DNA of 64,000 nt, taken from the NCBI GenBank assembly GCA_002633005.1, contig NMRA01000459.1, forward strand, positions 43,335 to 107,334. The letters are read 5' to 3'. Numbering within the stretch: position 1 is the first letter of the stretch; each line of letters opens with the position of its first letter. Under the pieces are notes generated by a model. It did no database searches, was not told the DNA's origin, and saw nothing but the letters and a program-made list of their open reading frames with translations. Shown one piece after another: positions 23,727 through 35,270 of the stretch. A program made the translations under genes and the position numbers. Origin of the DNA: Phoronis australis (Eukaryota > Phoronida > Phoronidae).

Positions 23727-23732
23727 GACATG

Positions 23733-24350
23733 CAAACAACTCAGTTCTCAAACGGACTCATCTTCGAATATGGCGAATTCCATATCCACGTTCATTCAAA
23801 CGGAGACTAGCCCCGACTCAACAAATGCGGTGAGACTACCTATCTGTGCTGTCTCAAGGTCAATTCAGTGCTCACGCGCGGGAAAGTCTTGCTGTCTGTG
23901 TTATTAATAAACATTTGTTAAGTTTTAATGTTACAGCTTCAACGAGTATTTATTAGATTCTAATTGAATTTTTGTTACGAAAGCTAAATGCAATTTACAG
24001 CTAGTCAGTCACATCGCGTGGTTTCTTGAGTTGGGGTTTCGTCTCCATTTGTATATGAACGTGGATATGTAATTCACCGCCGAGGATGGGTCCGTTTAAG
24101 AAGTTATTTGCATGTCCTTCAGACTGAGCGTACCTACATGATCCTGGTGTTTTGGATGTCATATTGAACCTTGTGACCTTCACTGAATTCCGGCATTGTG
24201 TGGTTGTTTGTACTAGTGTTTTGCAGACGGTAAAGCGTATGGATTTCTACGTTGCACTGCTTTGTGACTTTCCCATGTAACATAAAAAAATACGTACTCG
24301 GTGTTATACCACAAAATTAGCCTTGAATGGCCAATACAACAGTGTAATAA
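23733..24350. other. No gene recognised
   Basis: Unique-looking sequence between two mobile elements. Short open frames only. Confidence 0.4.
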
Positions 24351-24497
24351 ACCATTTAGTTATCTCACTAGTGAGATAACATTTTGACGGGAACCGAGGC
24401 CGGTTTCGAACCCGGGCCGCAAGAGTTTCGGGTCGTCGACTTTGCCACTGCAACACTCAGCGGCTGACCTCATTAAACGTGAAAATAGAATACTTAA
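24351..24497 (-). mobile_element. tRNA-derived SINE-containing repeat, left part (interrupted by copy A)
   Basis: Read on the minus strand, an A box (tgttgcagtggcaaagt at 24455-24439) and a B box (GGTTCGAAACC at 24412-24402) give an internal pol III promoter. They are followed by a tail containing a 22-bp perfect palindrome at 24359-24380 (core tctcactagtgaga). The repeat continues to the TTAA at 24494-24497 and resumes at 26446 after the inserted transposon. The same repeat is found uninterrupted at 44372-44640. Confidence 0.8.
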
Positions 24498-26441
24498 AGG
24501 AGAATGCCACTCAAAAACAACCTATTTTGTATCAATTTAGATGGAGTAGTTCCACTTGATAACAGCAAGTACATCTCTTTTACCTGACACCTGACGGTAG
24601 ACGGAGGTGTTGAAATTAACCAATGACGTCAGAAGTTCTACTGCAGTCTGTTCAGCAGTTCACAACACGCTTACTAGTGTCAGCTTATCGCTTGAATTCA
24701 TCAAAATTCGATAAAAAACCCTTAAAAATACACCGAGTTATTAAACAAACGTGTTATTTTATTTTGCTGTTACGGATTTTAGGTATTTGAACGTACCATA
24801 ACCTACAAAGTTCGGTAGGCCCAGGGCCGATTTACCGAAAGGTCGTTCGCGAGAGTTTGGGGACTCTTTGGCGATAAATTCAAATTATTGTTCCGTGAAA
24901 TACAGACAGGAGAACATAGTTGCATGTTGTAATTTTAGAATTGCGATTTTTTCAGTTCTAAACACAAAAATGCTTGCTATCCCGGACAGTGGCTTGGAAC
25001 CCGATCACGCCCATCGGGAAGACATCACGAACATAAACCGGCCAAAGTTGGAAACTAAACTTCCAGTCACGTAAATACTATACTAGTGAGCCAAAGAAAA
25101 ATGCGCACGTGGTTCTTATGTGAATTAGCTGCGAAACTGCTTAGGGGCCTCGAAGTCAGGTTACCCTTCCACAGAACCGTCAGGGCAAAAGTTATACAGT
25201 AACAATGATTCAAATAATGTATAAGAATATCTAAATAAAGATTCCCCTAACATCTGACTATAGGATATAAAATCGAGTTATACTTTTTTTTAACAGCATT
25301 CTGTCAGCAAACACTGAATTAGCATGCGCTCACACGGCCTCGGTGCCCACGGTCAATTAGCCGTTTTATTGCATCTAAAGCCGGTAGCGCAGTGATTTAT
25401 TCATTGCTGGCTTCTCAATTCATTTGCACTCACTCCAAGGCATTACAAACTGTATGTAATGAGACAGATTTTCACTTTGATATAAGCATTGGTTAGGGTG
25501 AGAATAATTCATTTTGAAACAGAACACACAATATATAGTAAACGCCAACGTGGCAACTCGCAATCCCGACTTAGACGTGTGGAGAGCTCATCCGAAGAAG
25601 ACTTCACTGATCGATTGTTAGGTTTCACAGGAATACACTGATCAAGAAATAATACAGAGGCTCCGTAAACGTGCATAGACAATGGAACATATGAATAGTT
25701 CCGAAAACTGTTTGAACTTGTCATGGTGTCAGTGAGCTAACTACGATAATGGAACGACTGACGCTTCCGTTTGTTGCCACGAAATTCCGCAAGTGAAACG
25801 AATTCTTGGAGAAGCGCAGATGTGTATCACGGACCATCCTGATTTTGTCCCGCATCTAAAAAGGTGTGCTTACGACGTTTTTTTAGGGCTGAGAAAAAGA
25901 AGTGGCGAAAACATCCTACACCCGAAGCCGGGACCAAACAGAAGCCTAACGTACGACCCAGTCATCAAGCAAGTTATATAAAACGTTACATGTATGTTCT
26001 CGCGCATTGAATTAATTGTAATTGTTTATGTTTTCATGGCCAATTACAATTCTCCATAATTAAAAACTGATCAACAACCGATCCGACGAAGTGCAGGCCA
26101 ATGTCAGACACAGGTAGAAGTTTCACGGCCTCATACTTCGTATTAATGGCGTATTTTTCGTTCTTCACTACCGCGAGCCACTTTCGAAGCATTATGGGCT
26201 CTCGAGGAAATCGAAAAAAAACGATATATCCCCTTTCCTCTCGCAAGCGGGAACGATACAACACACCTTAGCGGCACTCACTCTGCCGAAGAACCTCTGA
26301 CGTCGCTGCGTCGTTTCTCACCTTCCTCACAAGTTAAGGCGACACTTTTCGGCTAGGTAAGATCGACCGTATACGAGGTGATGCGGATTTAGACCGATTA
26401 AGACGGTAAAAACGACTAAGTGAATCAGGTGGCATTCTCCT
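24498..26441. mobile_element. TTAA-flanked DNA transposon, family K1, copy A (Kolobok-like)
   Basis: 1944-bp element with ends AGGAGAATGCCAC and its inverse GTGGCATTCTCCT. It is flanked by TTAA (24494-24497) on the left and TTGA (26442-26445) on the right, the latter one change from TTAA. It is inserted in a SINE-containing repeat whose empty version survives at 44372-44640. Copies B (33672-35266) and C (48224-49903, inverted) share the ends and most of the body. TTAA targets together with AGG-type ends suggest the Kolobok superfamily rather than piggyBac; this is inference. A THAP-like relic lies at 26034-26264 (minus). No catalytic domain was recognised, so the copy is probably non-autonomous. 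Confidence 0.88.
26034..26264 (-). pseudogene. THAP-like domain relic, copy A
   Basis: Open frame entered from the right end of the element. It keeps FRFPREPIMLRKW, matching the Phe-x-x-Pro...Trp core of THAP zinc fingers, and then VVKNEKYAINTKYEAVK and GLHF near the position of the final Cys-x-x-His-Phe. The N-terminal cysteines are lost (a stop falls in the equivalent of RYVAV). A short insertion replaces the Cys of the CGLH motif kept in copies B and C. THAP domains bind DNA and occur at the N-terminus of several transposases, including many Kolobok enzymes. This is a decayed form. Confidence 0.6.
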
Positions 26442-26445
26442 TTGA

Positions 26446-26575
26446 ATGAGCACGCGCAACAATCGCATGTTCAACAAAGGGCATTGAACCGACATTTATA
26501 CGCTATGAAAAATAAGACGCACAATTTCCATAAAAAAGATATGTTAATTCTGTAAAAATTTTCTAATGGCCCCTC
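26446..26575 (-). repeat. Right part of the SINE-containing repeat split by copy A
   Basis: From atgagcacgcgcaac onward the sequence follows 44520-44640 closely (caacaatcgcatgttca, gggcattg, tacgctatgaaaaataagac). It resumes exactly where the left part stopped at TTAA. Confidence 0.88.
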
Positions 26576-29500
26576 CTTAACGACCAGTTTTACAGATTTA
26601 CACAATAGTGTGATGCCGATAACTCCAACAACTGGATTTTTTCATTAAAACTTGCCACTGCAGAACCAATTTTCGAAAGGAGTTTTTAAAAAAATACTTT
26701 CATTTTTTTCTATGGTCATTTTACTGTGGAATCGCCTCATAGGGATAGGTTCAAAATTACGTGTTAGGAATGAAGAGTACATATTTTATCTTTCCCACTC
26801 GATGAGCAATTGTGTTGCACATGGGACACATACACTGTACATAGCGGTGTTTCCTTACGCTTAACAACGTAGAAAACGATTGCTCCATTAAAAAACAAAA
26901 CGAAACAAAGAATTATACAATTTAGTTACTTTTTAGTAGACAATCACTCAATTACGCGTTATACCTGAATGCATCAACCTTGTAATGAACAACAGCAAAA
27001 CGTCAAGGGGTGTTACAGTTGGTGTTTACTGGAAGAGCGACGCATACACGAGTTTGAGCGAGTGTGAATATATGTTGTGAACCATATAGGAATATCCATC
27101 GCGCGGGACAATGTAGGAGTGAATGTGTTTTTCTTTTGCTTTCATTTTTTGCAAAAGGTGCGAAGCCAGTGACCTCGACTTTCCCGGCTGTTGAACCACG
27201 TGACCGTCAGGTACTGTATTCATTGAAAGCTCACTTTGCCCGGCATGTGCATTAGTTTTCAAAATAAGCTGGACAACGTCGAAATTCGTCAGAGTATTGG
27301 CGCACAAAACCGCGACTAGAAAGTGTTTCAATTCTGTTCAAATCTCGACAAAATCTCGACAGGTGGTACTCCATCCATGTTGACGAAATCTAGACAACTC
27401 ACTGCGCAAGCTCACAACATAAATAAAAAAATGCGGATAGGCGCAATGATGTCACGTTAAGCTCCGACAAAAGTTTGACAAAATGGTATTGAGATAGAGT
27501 CTAGCCGAGGTCTGTCGAAGTATGTTTAGCTTAACTAAAAACTACTGTAAATCAATTGAAAGTAAGCATGAATGCTATTTCAGAAACAAGGAGACAAAGG
27601 CAAAGCCACCCGGGCGGTAACACGACTCGTAGCAAGCTTGACCGCATTTTTGGAAATTGTTCAACTTATCTCGTTCTGCAGTGCAGCGCTCGATTTCGCT
27701 CACAAATATATGTATGCTTTGGCTACGCCTTTTTTTCTAACATACACTCTGCTGATTAGCTTTCAGCTGTATTCACACGAGCTTTGACTTATCAGGATAT
27801 TACCTTGTTTTTTCACGCCGGTTTTGATCAGCACTACACACCGCTTGCATGGTTACCCTCACGGCGCCCAGCAACGAAACGTCTGATGGGGTTGCTGCCC
27901 TGATTTCAGTTAACTTTGAATGGAATACGACGATTTATCATAAATTCAGAAAAGCACAACAGATTTTGCTGTTCGTAATGGCTCTAATCATTGCGTTTAA
28001 TTTGTCGAAAAAGCAATTGTGGCTTTTTAAACCATCTTGTATCGATGGCAGTGATCACATGTACAATGTATTAAAGGCCATTCTTTTATTTGATAATGCA
28101 GATGCCAGACTCTCTGATCATTACACTGCTTATATACATGTAGAAAGAGAGGCCTCGAGTTATTCAATGCCTGCAATTATCGCGGTAATCTCATAAATGC
28201 TGCATGGGTTCCAAGTGTAATACTGGCTCGTGGACCAGCATGTCGATGAATATTTAATGAATGGGACTATTTGGTCTTGTCATATTACGACGTTGACAAA
28301 GCCTTCAAAAAGATCGGACGTCTGGTCCGAAATCTGAGAAAAGCCTACGTCCCTTAATCTGCGGTATCTAGTTCTTACCGTGAGCATGCTATGATATTCC
28401 AATGTCGTAACTTCTGCTTGGCTCTGTCAGGCCACACTGAAGGCACGCGGTTGTCCAGAATATTATCATTTTCAAGGTCAACGTTAGGCTGATTAGTCGT
28501 AATTAAGACGATTAACACGGAAGGAAAACTGCGTGAACGTGCGCACCGTTTTTGTGAGTATTCTAGCTCGCAAAACGCGACCTCAGATTGCCTGCGGTCA
28601 TCACTCCCAAAACGCCATTTCAAAATCTACACGTACAAAAGTATTTGTTGCTAAACTCGCCAAAAGCCGTTCCACGTTTTTCCACCACTTTCAATGTCTT
28701 TCAACAAATTCATTGATAGGTTTCAAATTTGTGTGAAATAGAGTCACCGTGTGACAAGCGCAGATACATAGGCCACATCTACCGTGGTCACTGCTGCTAA
28801 GTACCACAAGCGCAAAGCCAAAATGGCGGAAGTTCTTTGCAAATGTACAATAGCAGCAGATTCTCTACGTTGTGTTTTTTATCATATTTCACTGACATTG
28901 TAATGAATTTATTATGAAAATGAGTCCCGAAGGAGCAAATGACTGTTGCACGCATACAACCTCGATACCAAGGATTTGGGTCTATTCATAGAACACATGT
29001 ACGCCAGCTCATGGCTACGCCAAGCTTTATTACTGCCGATAACTGAATGATTCAAACAGCTGCACAATAGTTGTATCGCGTAGTACGTCTAACTCCGGAA
29101 AGTCATTAAAATCATTACCTAGCACAGGTGTTGGTGGGAAAAACTACTTCAACCATTTGAAAGTTTATTTTTATATCCACTGGCGGTCTCGTATCAAGTG
29201 TCTTAAGTTGCCGACGAGATCACGTTCCATAAATCACGCTGTCATCCTTATATATGTTCCACGTTTAATTGCTAATTCAAACCAGATACTAAGGAAAAAG
29301 AAAATAAAAAATGTTTGTGAAACTCCATGAAGAAGAATTTCTTCCAATTAGAGTTTGTTTATCTATAGATACTCAATAATAGTCTATGTCTTACATAGGC
29401 GCATATTCTTTAGATGCTGCATGCTTTCATCAGCGACATACACATTTCCTCGATCGCTCTTCATATACTTAGTCGTTGATGTGCATAGCAAGTACCCTAA

Positions 29501-29884
29501 GTGGATCCCGAAACTACCTTAATACTTTAATTTGTAACCATTACTTTTGGGACAGATATGATGAACTACGTTGTGTTTATTTACAAGTTCCAGTGAAATG
29601 ATTGGCTGGCATTATCAGCTCGATTTACGTGTTGGAACATTCTGATCAAGTCAAAATCCCAAACCCATTATTAGGTTAAGGGAAAAACTTGCCGGAACGG
29701 TTACCAGCTCATAACCTTAAGGGTGCGTTTCTTACATTATTACTAGATATAAAAACAGGTTACTCAACCAAACAAAATATTTTAAAACCCTTCCGTAATC
29801 GTAACATGATTGTAATTTACAACATCAAATAAGTTAGGGAACATCTACAAGTAAAGACAGGTATCTGCTTCACAGTGTTATAGT
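26576..29884. other. No gene recognised; one dispersed repeat segment
   Basis: About 3.3 kb. A segment at 27115-27255 is the inverse of 62985-63140 (shared ggtcacgtggttca, tttgcaaaaa.tgaa, gcaaaag.aaaacacattca), so it belongs to another repeat family. The open frame at 27849-28196 (+) has one hydrophobic stretch and no recognisable domain. Confidence 0.5.
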
Positions 29885-30160
29885 TAGCCAGGGCCGCGTT
29901 CCGTAGACCCCAAGACAGTGGGTTGCACGTGTGTTGAAAAATCGTCGCTCATGGAATGGAAACAGTGGATATTGTTCCATAATTTGTGAATTCAATCCCA
30001 TAGTTCAACAATCCAACCTCACCGACCAATCACTTGAGAGGCCACACTTCTGCTAGGATCGATAGTCCAGTGAGCATTCGAACATACTCAAGAAACACTC
30101 CTCTTTCACTCCTATCCGTGATTTTACGAGGTCTTGATTTTCTTGCACGAAGCCTGAGGA
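29885..30160. repeat. Interspersed repeat, family R2, copy 1
   Basis: Shares with 55565-55800 the order agacc.caagacagt, then cgt.gctaaaa or equivalent, aattcaatcccata.ttcaac, and ccaccaatcact-type segments. No ends or coding content were recognised. Confidence 0.6.
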
Positions 30161-30486
30161 CTACGGAACGTACACAGGCCAGTCTCATAATTTTATACTT
30201 AGGCTTGAGCTCTGAGGATCTCGAATGTCGTAACTGGTTCTGGTCTGAGAGAAACATAATTCATAGATAACGCATAAATTATCAAGCGAATGCTAAGTGG
30301 AAACTCAAAGAATTTGAGAAGCCGCCTGAGTGCTTGTGCTGGAGATCGATGACTGACTGATTCAGGCTGACATGCACTGGCGGGAGAAATGTTACAATAA
30401 GTTTCCAGACTGTTTCGATTAATGATTTGAACTTCAATTGCTGTACAAGATTGGATTATAATGTCCTTCATTAAGAAGTCTTGTGT
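30161..30486. other. No gene recognised
   Basis: Short stretch leading into the minisatellite. Nothing recognised. Confidence 0.4.
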
Positions 30487-32092
30487 TCAATAGGACCTTC
30501 CTGACAATAGGCTATTTATTAAAGGGACATTGTCCAACAATAGGCTATTTATTCAAGGGACCTTGTCCAACAATAGGCTATTTATTCAAGGGACCTTGTC
30601 CAACAATAGGCTATTTATTCAAGGGACCCTGTCCAACAATAGGCTATTCATTCAAGGGAAATTGTCCAACAATAGGCTATTCATTCAAGGGACCTTGTCC
30701 AACAATAGGCTATTTAACCAAGGGACCTTGTCCAACAATAGGCTATTCATTCAAGGGACCTTGTCCAACAATAGGCTATTTATTCAAGGGACCTTGTCCA
30801 ACAATAGGCTATTCATTCAAGGGACCTTGTCCAACAATAGGCTATTTATTCAAGGGACCTTGTCCAACAATAGGCTATTCATTCAAGGGACCTTGTCCAA
30901 CAATAGGCTATTTATTCAAGGGACCTTGTCCAACAATAGGCTATTCATTCAAGGGACCTTGTCCAACAATAGGCTATTTATTCAAGGGACCTTGTCCAAC
31001 AATAGGCTATTCATTCAAGGGACCTTGTCCAACAATAGGCTATTTATTCAAGGGACCTTGTCCAACAATAGGCTATTCATTCAAGGGACCTTGTCCAACA
31101 ATAGGNNNNNNNNNNNNNNNNNNNNNNNNNNNNNNNNNNNNNNNNNNNNNNNNNNNNNNNNNNNNNNNNNNNNNNNNNNNNNNNNNNNNNNNNNNNNNNN
31201 NNNNNNNNNNNNNNNNNNNNNNNNNNNNNNNNNNNNNNNNNNNNNNNNNNNNNNNNNNNNNNNNNNNNNNNNNNNNNNNNNNNNNNNNNNNNNNNNNNNN
31301 NNNNNNNNNNNNNNNNNNNNNNNNNNNNNNNNNNNNNNNNNNNNNNNNNNNNNNNNNNNNNNNNNNNNNNNNNNNNNNNNNNNNNNNNNNNNNNNNNNNN
31401 NNNNNNNNNNNNNNNNNNNNNNNNNNNNNNNNNNNNNNNNNNNNNNNNNNNNNNNNNNNNNNNNNNNNNNNNNNNNNNNNNNNNNNNNNNNNNNNNNNNN
31501 NNNNNNNNNNNNNNNNNNNNNNNNNNNNNNNNNNNNNNNNNNNNNNNNNNNNNNNNNNNNNNNNNNNNNNNNGACAATAGGCTATTCATTCAAGGAACCT
31601 TGTCCAACAATAGGCTATTCGTTCAAGGGACCTTGTCCAACAACAGGCTATTTATTCAGAGGACCTTATCCAACAATAGTCTATTCATTCAAGGGACCTT
31701 GTCCAACAATAGGCTATTCATTCAAGGGACCTTGTCCAACAATAGGCTATTCATTCAAGGGACCTTGTCCAACAATAGGCTATTTATTCAAAGGACCTTG
31801 TCCAACAATAGGCTATTCATTCAAGGGACCTTGTCCAACAATAGGTTATTTATTCAAGGGATCTTGTCCAACAATGGGCCATTCATTCAAGGGGCCTTGT
31901 CCAACAACAGGCTATTCATTCAAGGGACCTTTTCCAACAATAGGCCATTCATTCAAGGGACCTTGTCCAACAACAGGCTATTCATTCAAAGGACCTTGTC
32001 CAACAATAGGCTATTTATTCAAGGGACCTTGTCCAACAATAGGCTATTTAACCAATTGACCTTGTCCAACAATAGGCTATTCAGTCCTACAT
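30487..32092. repeat. 33-bp minisatellite with 66-bp higher-order period
   Basis: Head-to-tail array of a 33-bp unit of the form ttgtccaacaataggctatt followed by tattcaagggacc. About 18 copies precede the gap at 31106-31572 and about 16 follow it. From roughly the seventh copy to the gap, units alternate strictly between ctatttattcaa and ctattcattcaa, giving a 66-bp higher-order repeat. After the gap the alternation breaks down and copies are more diverged. Because 33 is a multiple of three, two plus-strand frames stay open (repeats PTIGYLFKGPC and SNNRLFIQGTL). No ordered start, signal sequence or flanking exon supports a protein. Confidence 0.95.
31106..31572. other. Assembly gap (467 unknown bases) in the minisatellite
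   Basis: Unknown bases inside the tandem array. The true copy number is probably different from what the gap length implies. Confidence 1.
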
Positions 32093-32095
32093 AAC

Positions 32096-33667
32096 CTGAA
32101 GAGGACCTTGTCAGTGGATCACATTGGTAAACATATTGGATTGTCAAGAGTTTTATTGAACCGTTGAAAATGTCAATTTCCTTTTTACTAACTACCTAAA
32201 ATTATGTTAATTGAGACACCAACCATAATGAAACTTATTCCGTTCACTCAACTTAACAGTCAGGGAGCCTGGGAATAAAAATAATTTCAAACAGCATCAG
32301 ATGTTCAAGGGATTCTTCAACATCTAAGAAAATTTCGACCTTCAAGTCGTTGTCAAGTGATCCTTCAGTTGCGTGAATGTGTAGGCCGAATTTGTTACAG
32401 CAGCTCAGATTGTCAAAATTTCGGCATTGTGACGCTTTGACTTAGCACTTGCCTCCCAAAATGATACAACGATGTTGGTCGTGACAATTTGGACCTGTAC
32501 TGAGTAGAACAGGCTCAATTTCATAAAAACTATGGCAACCGCTACATCTGTAAAGGGTTTCACTAAATAAGCGCGCCCTTTTCCCAATTTTATTCAGAAT
32601 ATGTTGAAAACAACCATGTTGTCCCGCAAATGCCCTTGCCATATAACCCTGGGATAGGGACAAACCGTTATCCAACCTTTTGTTTATCTGTGTTGGCTAT
32701 ATCTTTAAAATTTATGTATGACCTGAAAAGTTTTACCCATTTTTGGGTCTAAACTTTGCCCCGATTGACCATGGAAAATCACAGAGCCGAGGCCGTAACT
32801 ATGGGAGAGAAACCATTATCACTCTTCCCTGAACACTCACTATCTACCGCAATGAAGCCGTCATACGTTGAATAACGAATCGTTACGGCAAGGAATTAAT
32901 GTAGCGCTTGTGCAGGGTAAGGCTCGATTGTTCACGGATAGTTCTCTCGGTGTGTGGTTGTCTTTTGCAGCCAGTGTCAAGAGTTTAACATTTTTGTTTC
33001 AAGTTGGATCAATTTCAGAGTTCCTGCATGTTCGGGACGAGGAACATAGAACGAGAGAATGAAAGACAACTAGTCGATCACAAAATACAAACAGAAACCA
33101 ACTGAAGACAAGGTACGCAATGGAACAAAACAATTGTTGTCTCTTAATTGTTCAATAGTTAACTTGGGAACGATTAATTTGTGAGCGAGTTATTTTCAAA
33201 CAACCAATATATTGATATCGTAATTCGTTGCCATGGAAAACTATGGGAATCGCTAATACTAATTTCTTATGACATACACTGTTACAGGCTGACTTCGAGC
33301 ATGATCATGTGACCTTTTGAATGAGATGAGACGAGTGCGAACCTCTGCCCGTCACGTCGATATAATTATTTTATAAACACCTACAAATCAAGAACCCAAA
33401 TGTGTCTCTAGATTTGATTCACGTTTGGACAACATCAGAGTTTATATTTACTATATAGAATTACTTATTACAAAGTGACCAGAGGTCGCACCAAAACAAG
33501 TCACGTGACCCTTTCCATGTACTGATTGACACATTGACTCCGTAGACAGTTGGAATCTTGACGTTGACTGGACCGTCCAAATCAAATTGACCAAATACAG
33601 TCAAACTAAATGCCATTGATCACTATCACTTTGTGTTAGAACTTGTTTCTTGGGATTTAGTATAGCA
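32096..33667. other. No gene recognised
   Basis: Two overlapping minus-strand frames at 32405-32675 have no recognisable domain. No repeats shared with the rest of the window were found. Confidence 0.4.
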
Positions 33668-33671
33668 TTAA

Positions 33672-35266
33672 AGGAGCATGCGACCCAAAAACAACCTAAT
33701 TTGTATCAATTTAGATCGAGTAGTTCTACTCCATAACGACACGTACGGTTGCGTTACCTGACATCTGACGGTCTGTTCAGCAGTTCACAACACGGGTTAC
33801 TGGTGTCAGCTTATCGCTTGAAGTCATCGTTTTACACCAATAAATCATCAAAATTTGATGTAAAACCCTTAAAAATACGCCGAGTTCTTATAAAAACATG
33901 TTGTTTTATTTCGCTCTTACTGATTTATTGGTATTTGGACACACCGTAGCCTACAAAGTTTGGCAGGCCAATGAGGTCCGTAGCAGGAGTTTGGGGTCTG
34001 TTCGGAGATAATTTCGAAGTATTTTCCGTGAGATACAGACATGAGAACCTAGATCTGTGTTGTTTAGGCTTGTGATTTTTGGAGTTCTAAACACAAAACG
34101 CTTGTTATCTTGGCCAGTGGCTCGGAGCCCGATCAGGCCCGTCGCGGCCGGCCGGATTGACTCGTTATCCCGGGCAGGCCAGTGGCTCGGAAACTGATCA
34201 GACATCACGAACATAAACCAGCCAAAGTTCAGTGGAAACTAAACTTCCAGTCAAGAAAATACTATACTAGTGAGCCAAAGTAATGTGCACGTGATTATGT
34301 TGGTGAATTACCACGGAACTGCAAATCTATACTCGTCGGGGGACGCGAATTCAGGTTTCGCTTTGGCCACAGCACCGTCAAGGCAGAAGTTGTACATTGA
34401 TAATCATTATTTGAGTAATGTAAATGTAAGTAAAGATTCCCCTAACACAATAGTTTCTGCCAGCAAACACTAAATTAGCATGAGCTCACACGGCATCGGT
34501 GTCCCGTCAATTAGTTTTATTGCACCTAAAGCCGGTAACGCAGTGATTTATTCATTGCTGGCTTCTCAAATCAATTCAGTGCACTCACGAACACTCCAAA
34601 GGCATTACAAATTGCATATAATGAGACAGACTTTGTTTCAGTTTTATATAAGTATTGGTTAGGGTGAGAATAATTCATTTTGAAACAGAAAGCTCAGTAA
34701 TAAATGCCAACATGGCAACTCGCAATCCCGACTTAGGACGAGCTAGAGCTCAAAGGTCCCAACTTCGGAGGTGGATCGTTAAGTTTTACAGGCTATCAAT
34801 TCGAACAGGAATACAGTGATGAAGAAATACTAGAGAGGCGCCGTGAACAAGCTCAAACAACGGAACGTATGGAGTTATTTGGTAAGCCGGCATTCGTCGG
34901 ACGTCTCAGTGCAGGCCACAGACACGGAGATGTTTCACGGCCTCATACTTGCTATTTACAGCGTACATTTCATTTTTCACTACCATGAGCCACTCCCTAA
35001 GCATTTCGGACTCTCGAGGAAGTAAAAAAACGATATACCCGCTTTCCTCGCAGCTTCTTAGTTCGGACAAGCGGGAACAATGCACCGCAACATAGCGGCA
35101 TTCACTCTGCATATGAACCACTGACGTCGCGAGCGTCGTTTCTCACCTTCCTCACAGCTTAACGCGACAACTCTTGGCAAGGTAAGGTCGACCGTATGCG
35201 AGGCGATGTGGATATAGACCGATTAAGATGGCAAAAAAGACAAATTAAATCGGGTGGCATTCTCCT
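33672..35266. mobile_element. TTAA-flanked DNA transposon, family K1, copy B
   Basis: 1595-bp element. The left end is AGGAGCATGCGAC and the right end GTGGCATTCTCCT. Intact TTAA lies on both sides (33668-33671 and 35267-35270). Its body matches copy C in inverse orientation over nearly the whole length and copy A more loosely. It carries a THAP-like frame near the right end (minus, 34906-35121) and an opposed conserved acidic frame at about 34735-34881 (plus). Confidence 0.9.
34906..35121 (-). pseudogene. THAP-like domain relic, copy B
   Basis: The best preserved of the three relics. The frame reads HCSRLSEL, then YIVFLLPRESEMLREWL, then KYEAVKHLRVCGLH and a stop. Relative to the THAP consensus (Cys-x2-4-Cys-x35-53-Cys-x2-His, with invariant Pro and Trp between) it has the second Cys, Pro-x8-Trp, and CGLH 52 residues after that Cys. 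The first metal-binding Cys is replaced in the YVAVHC segment. The stop falls where Phe should follow CGLH. It lies about 145 bp inside the right end of the element and reads inward, as expected for the start of a transposase gene. The remainder of the enzyme was not found. Confidence 0.65.
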
Positions 35267-35270
35267 TTAA

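Noticed and set aside
30487-32092. Long repeated protein (two open plus-strand frames) or CRISPR-like array
   Set aside because: The frames are open only because the unit is 33 bp without stops in two phases, and they run through unknown bases. There are no spacers, and the context is a eukaryotic genome.
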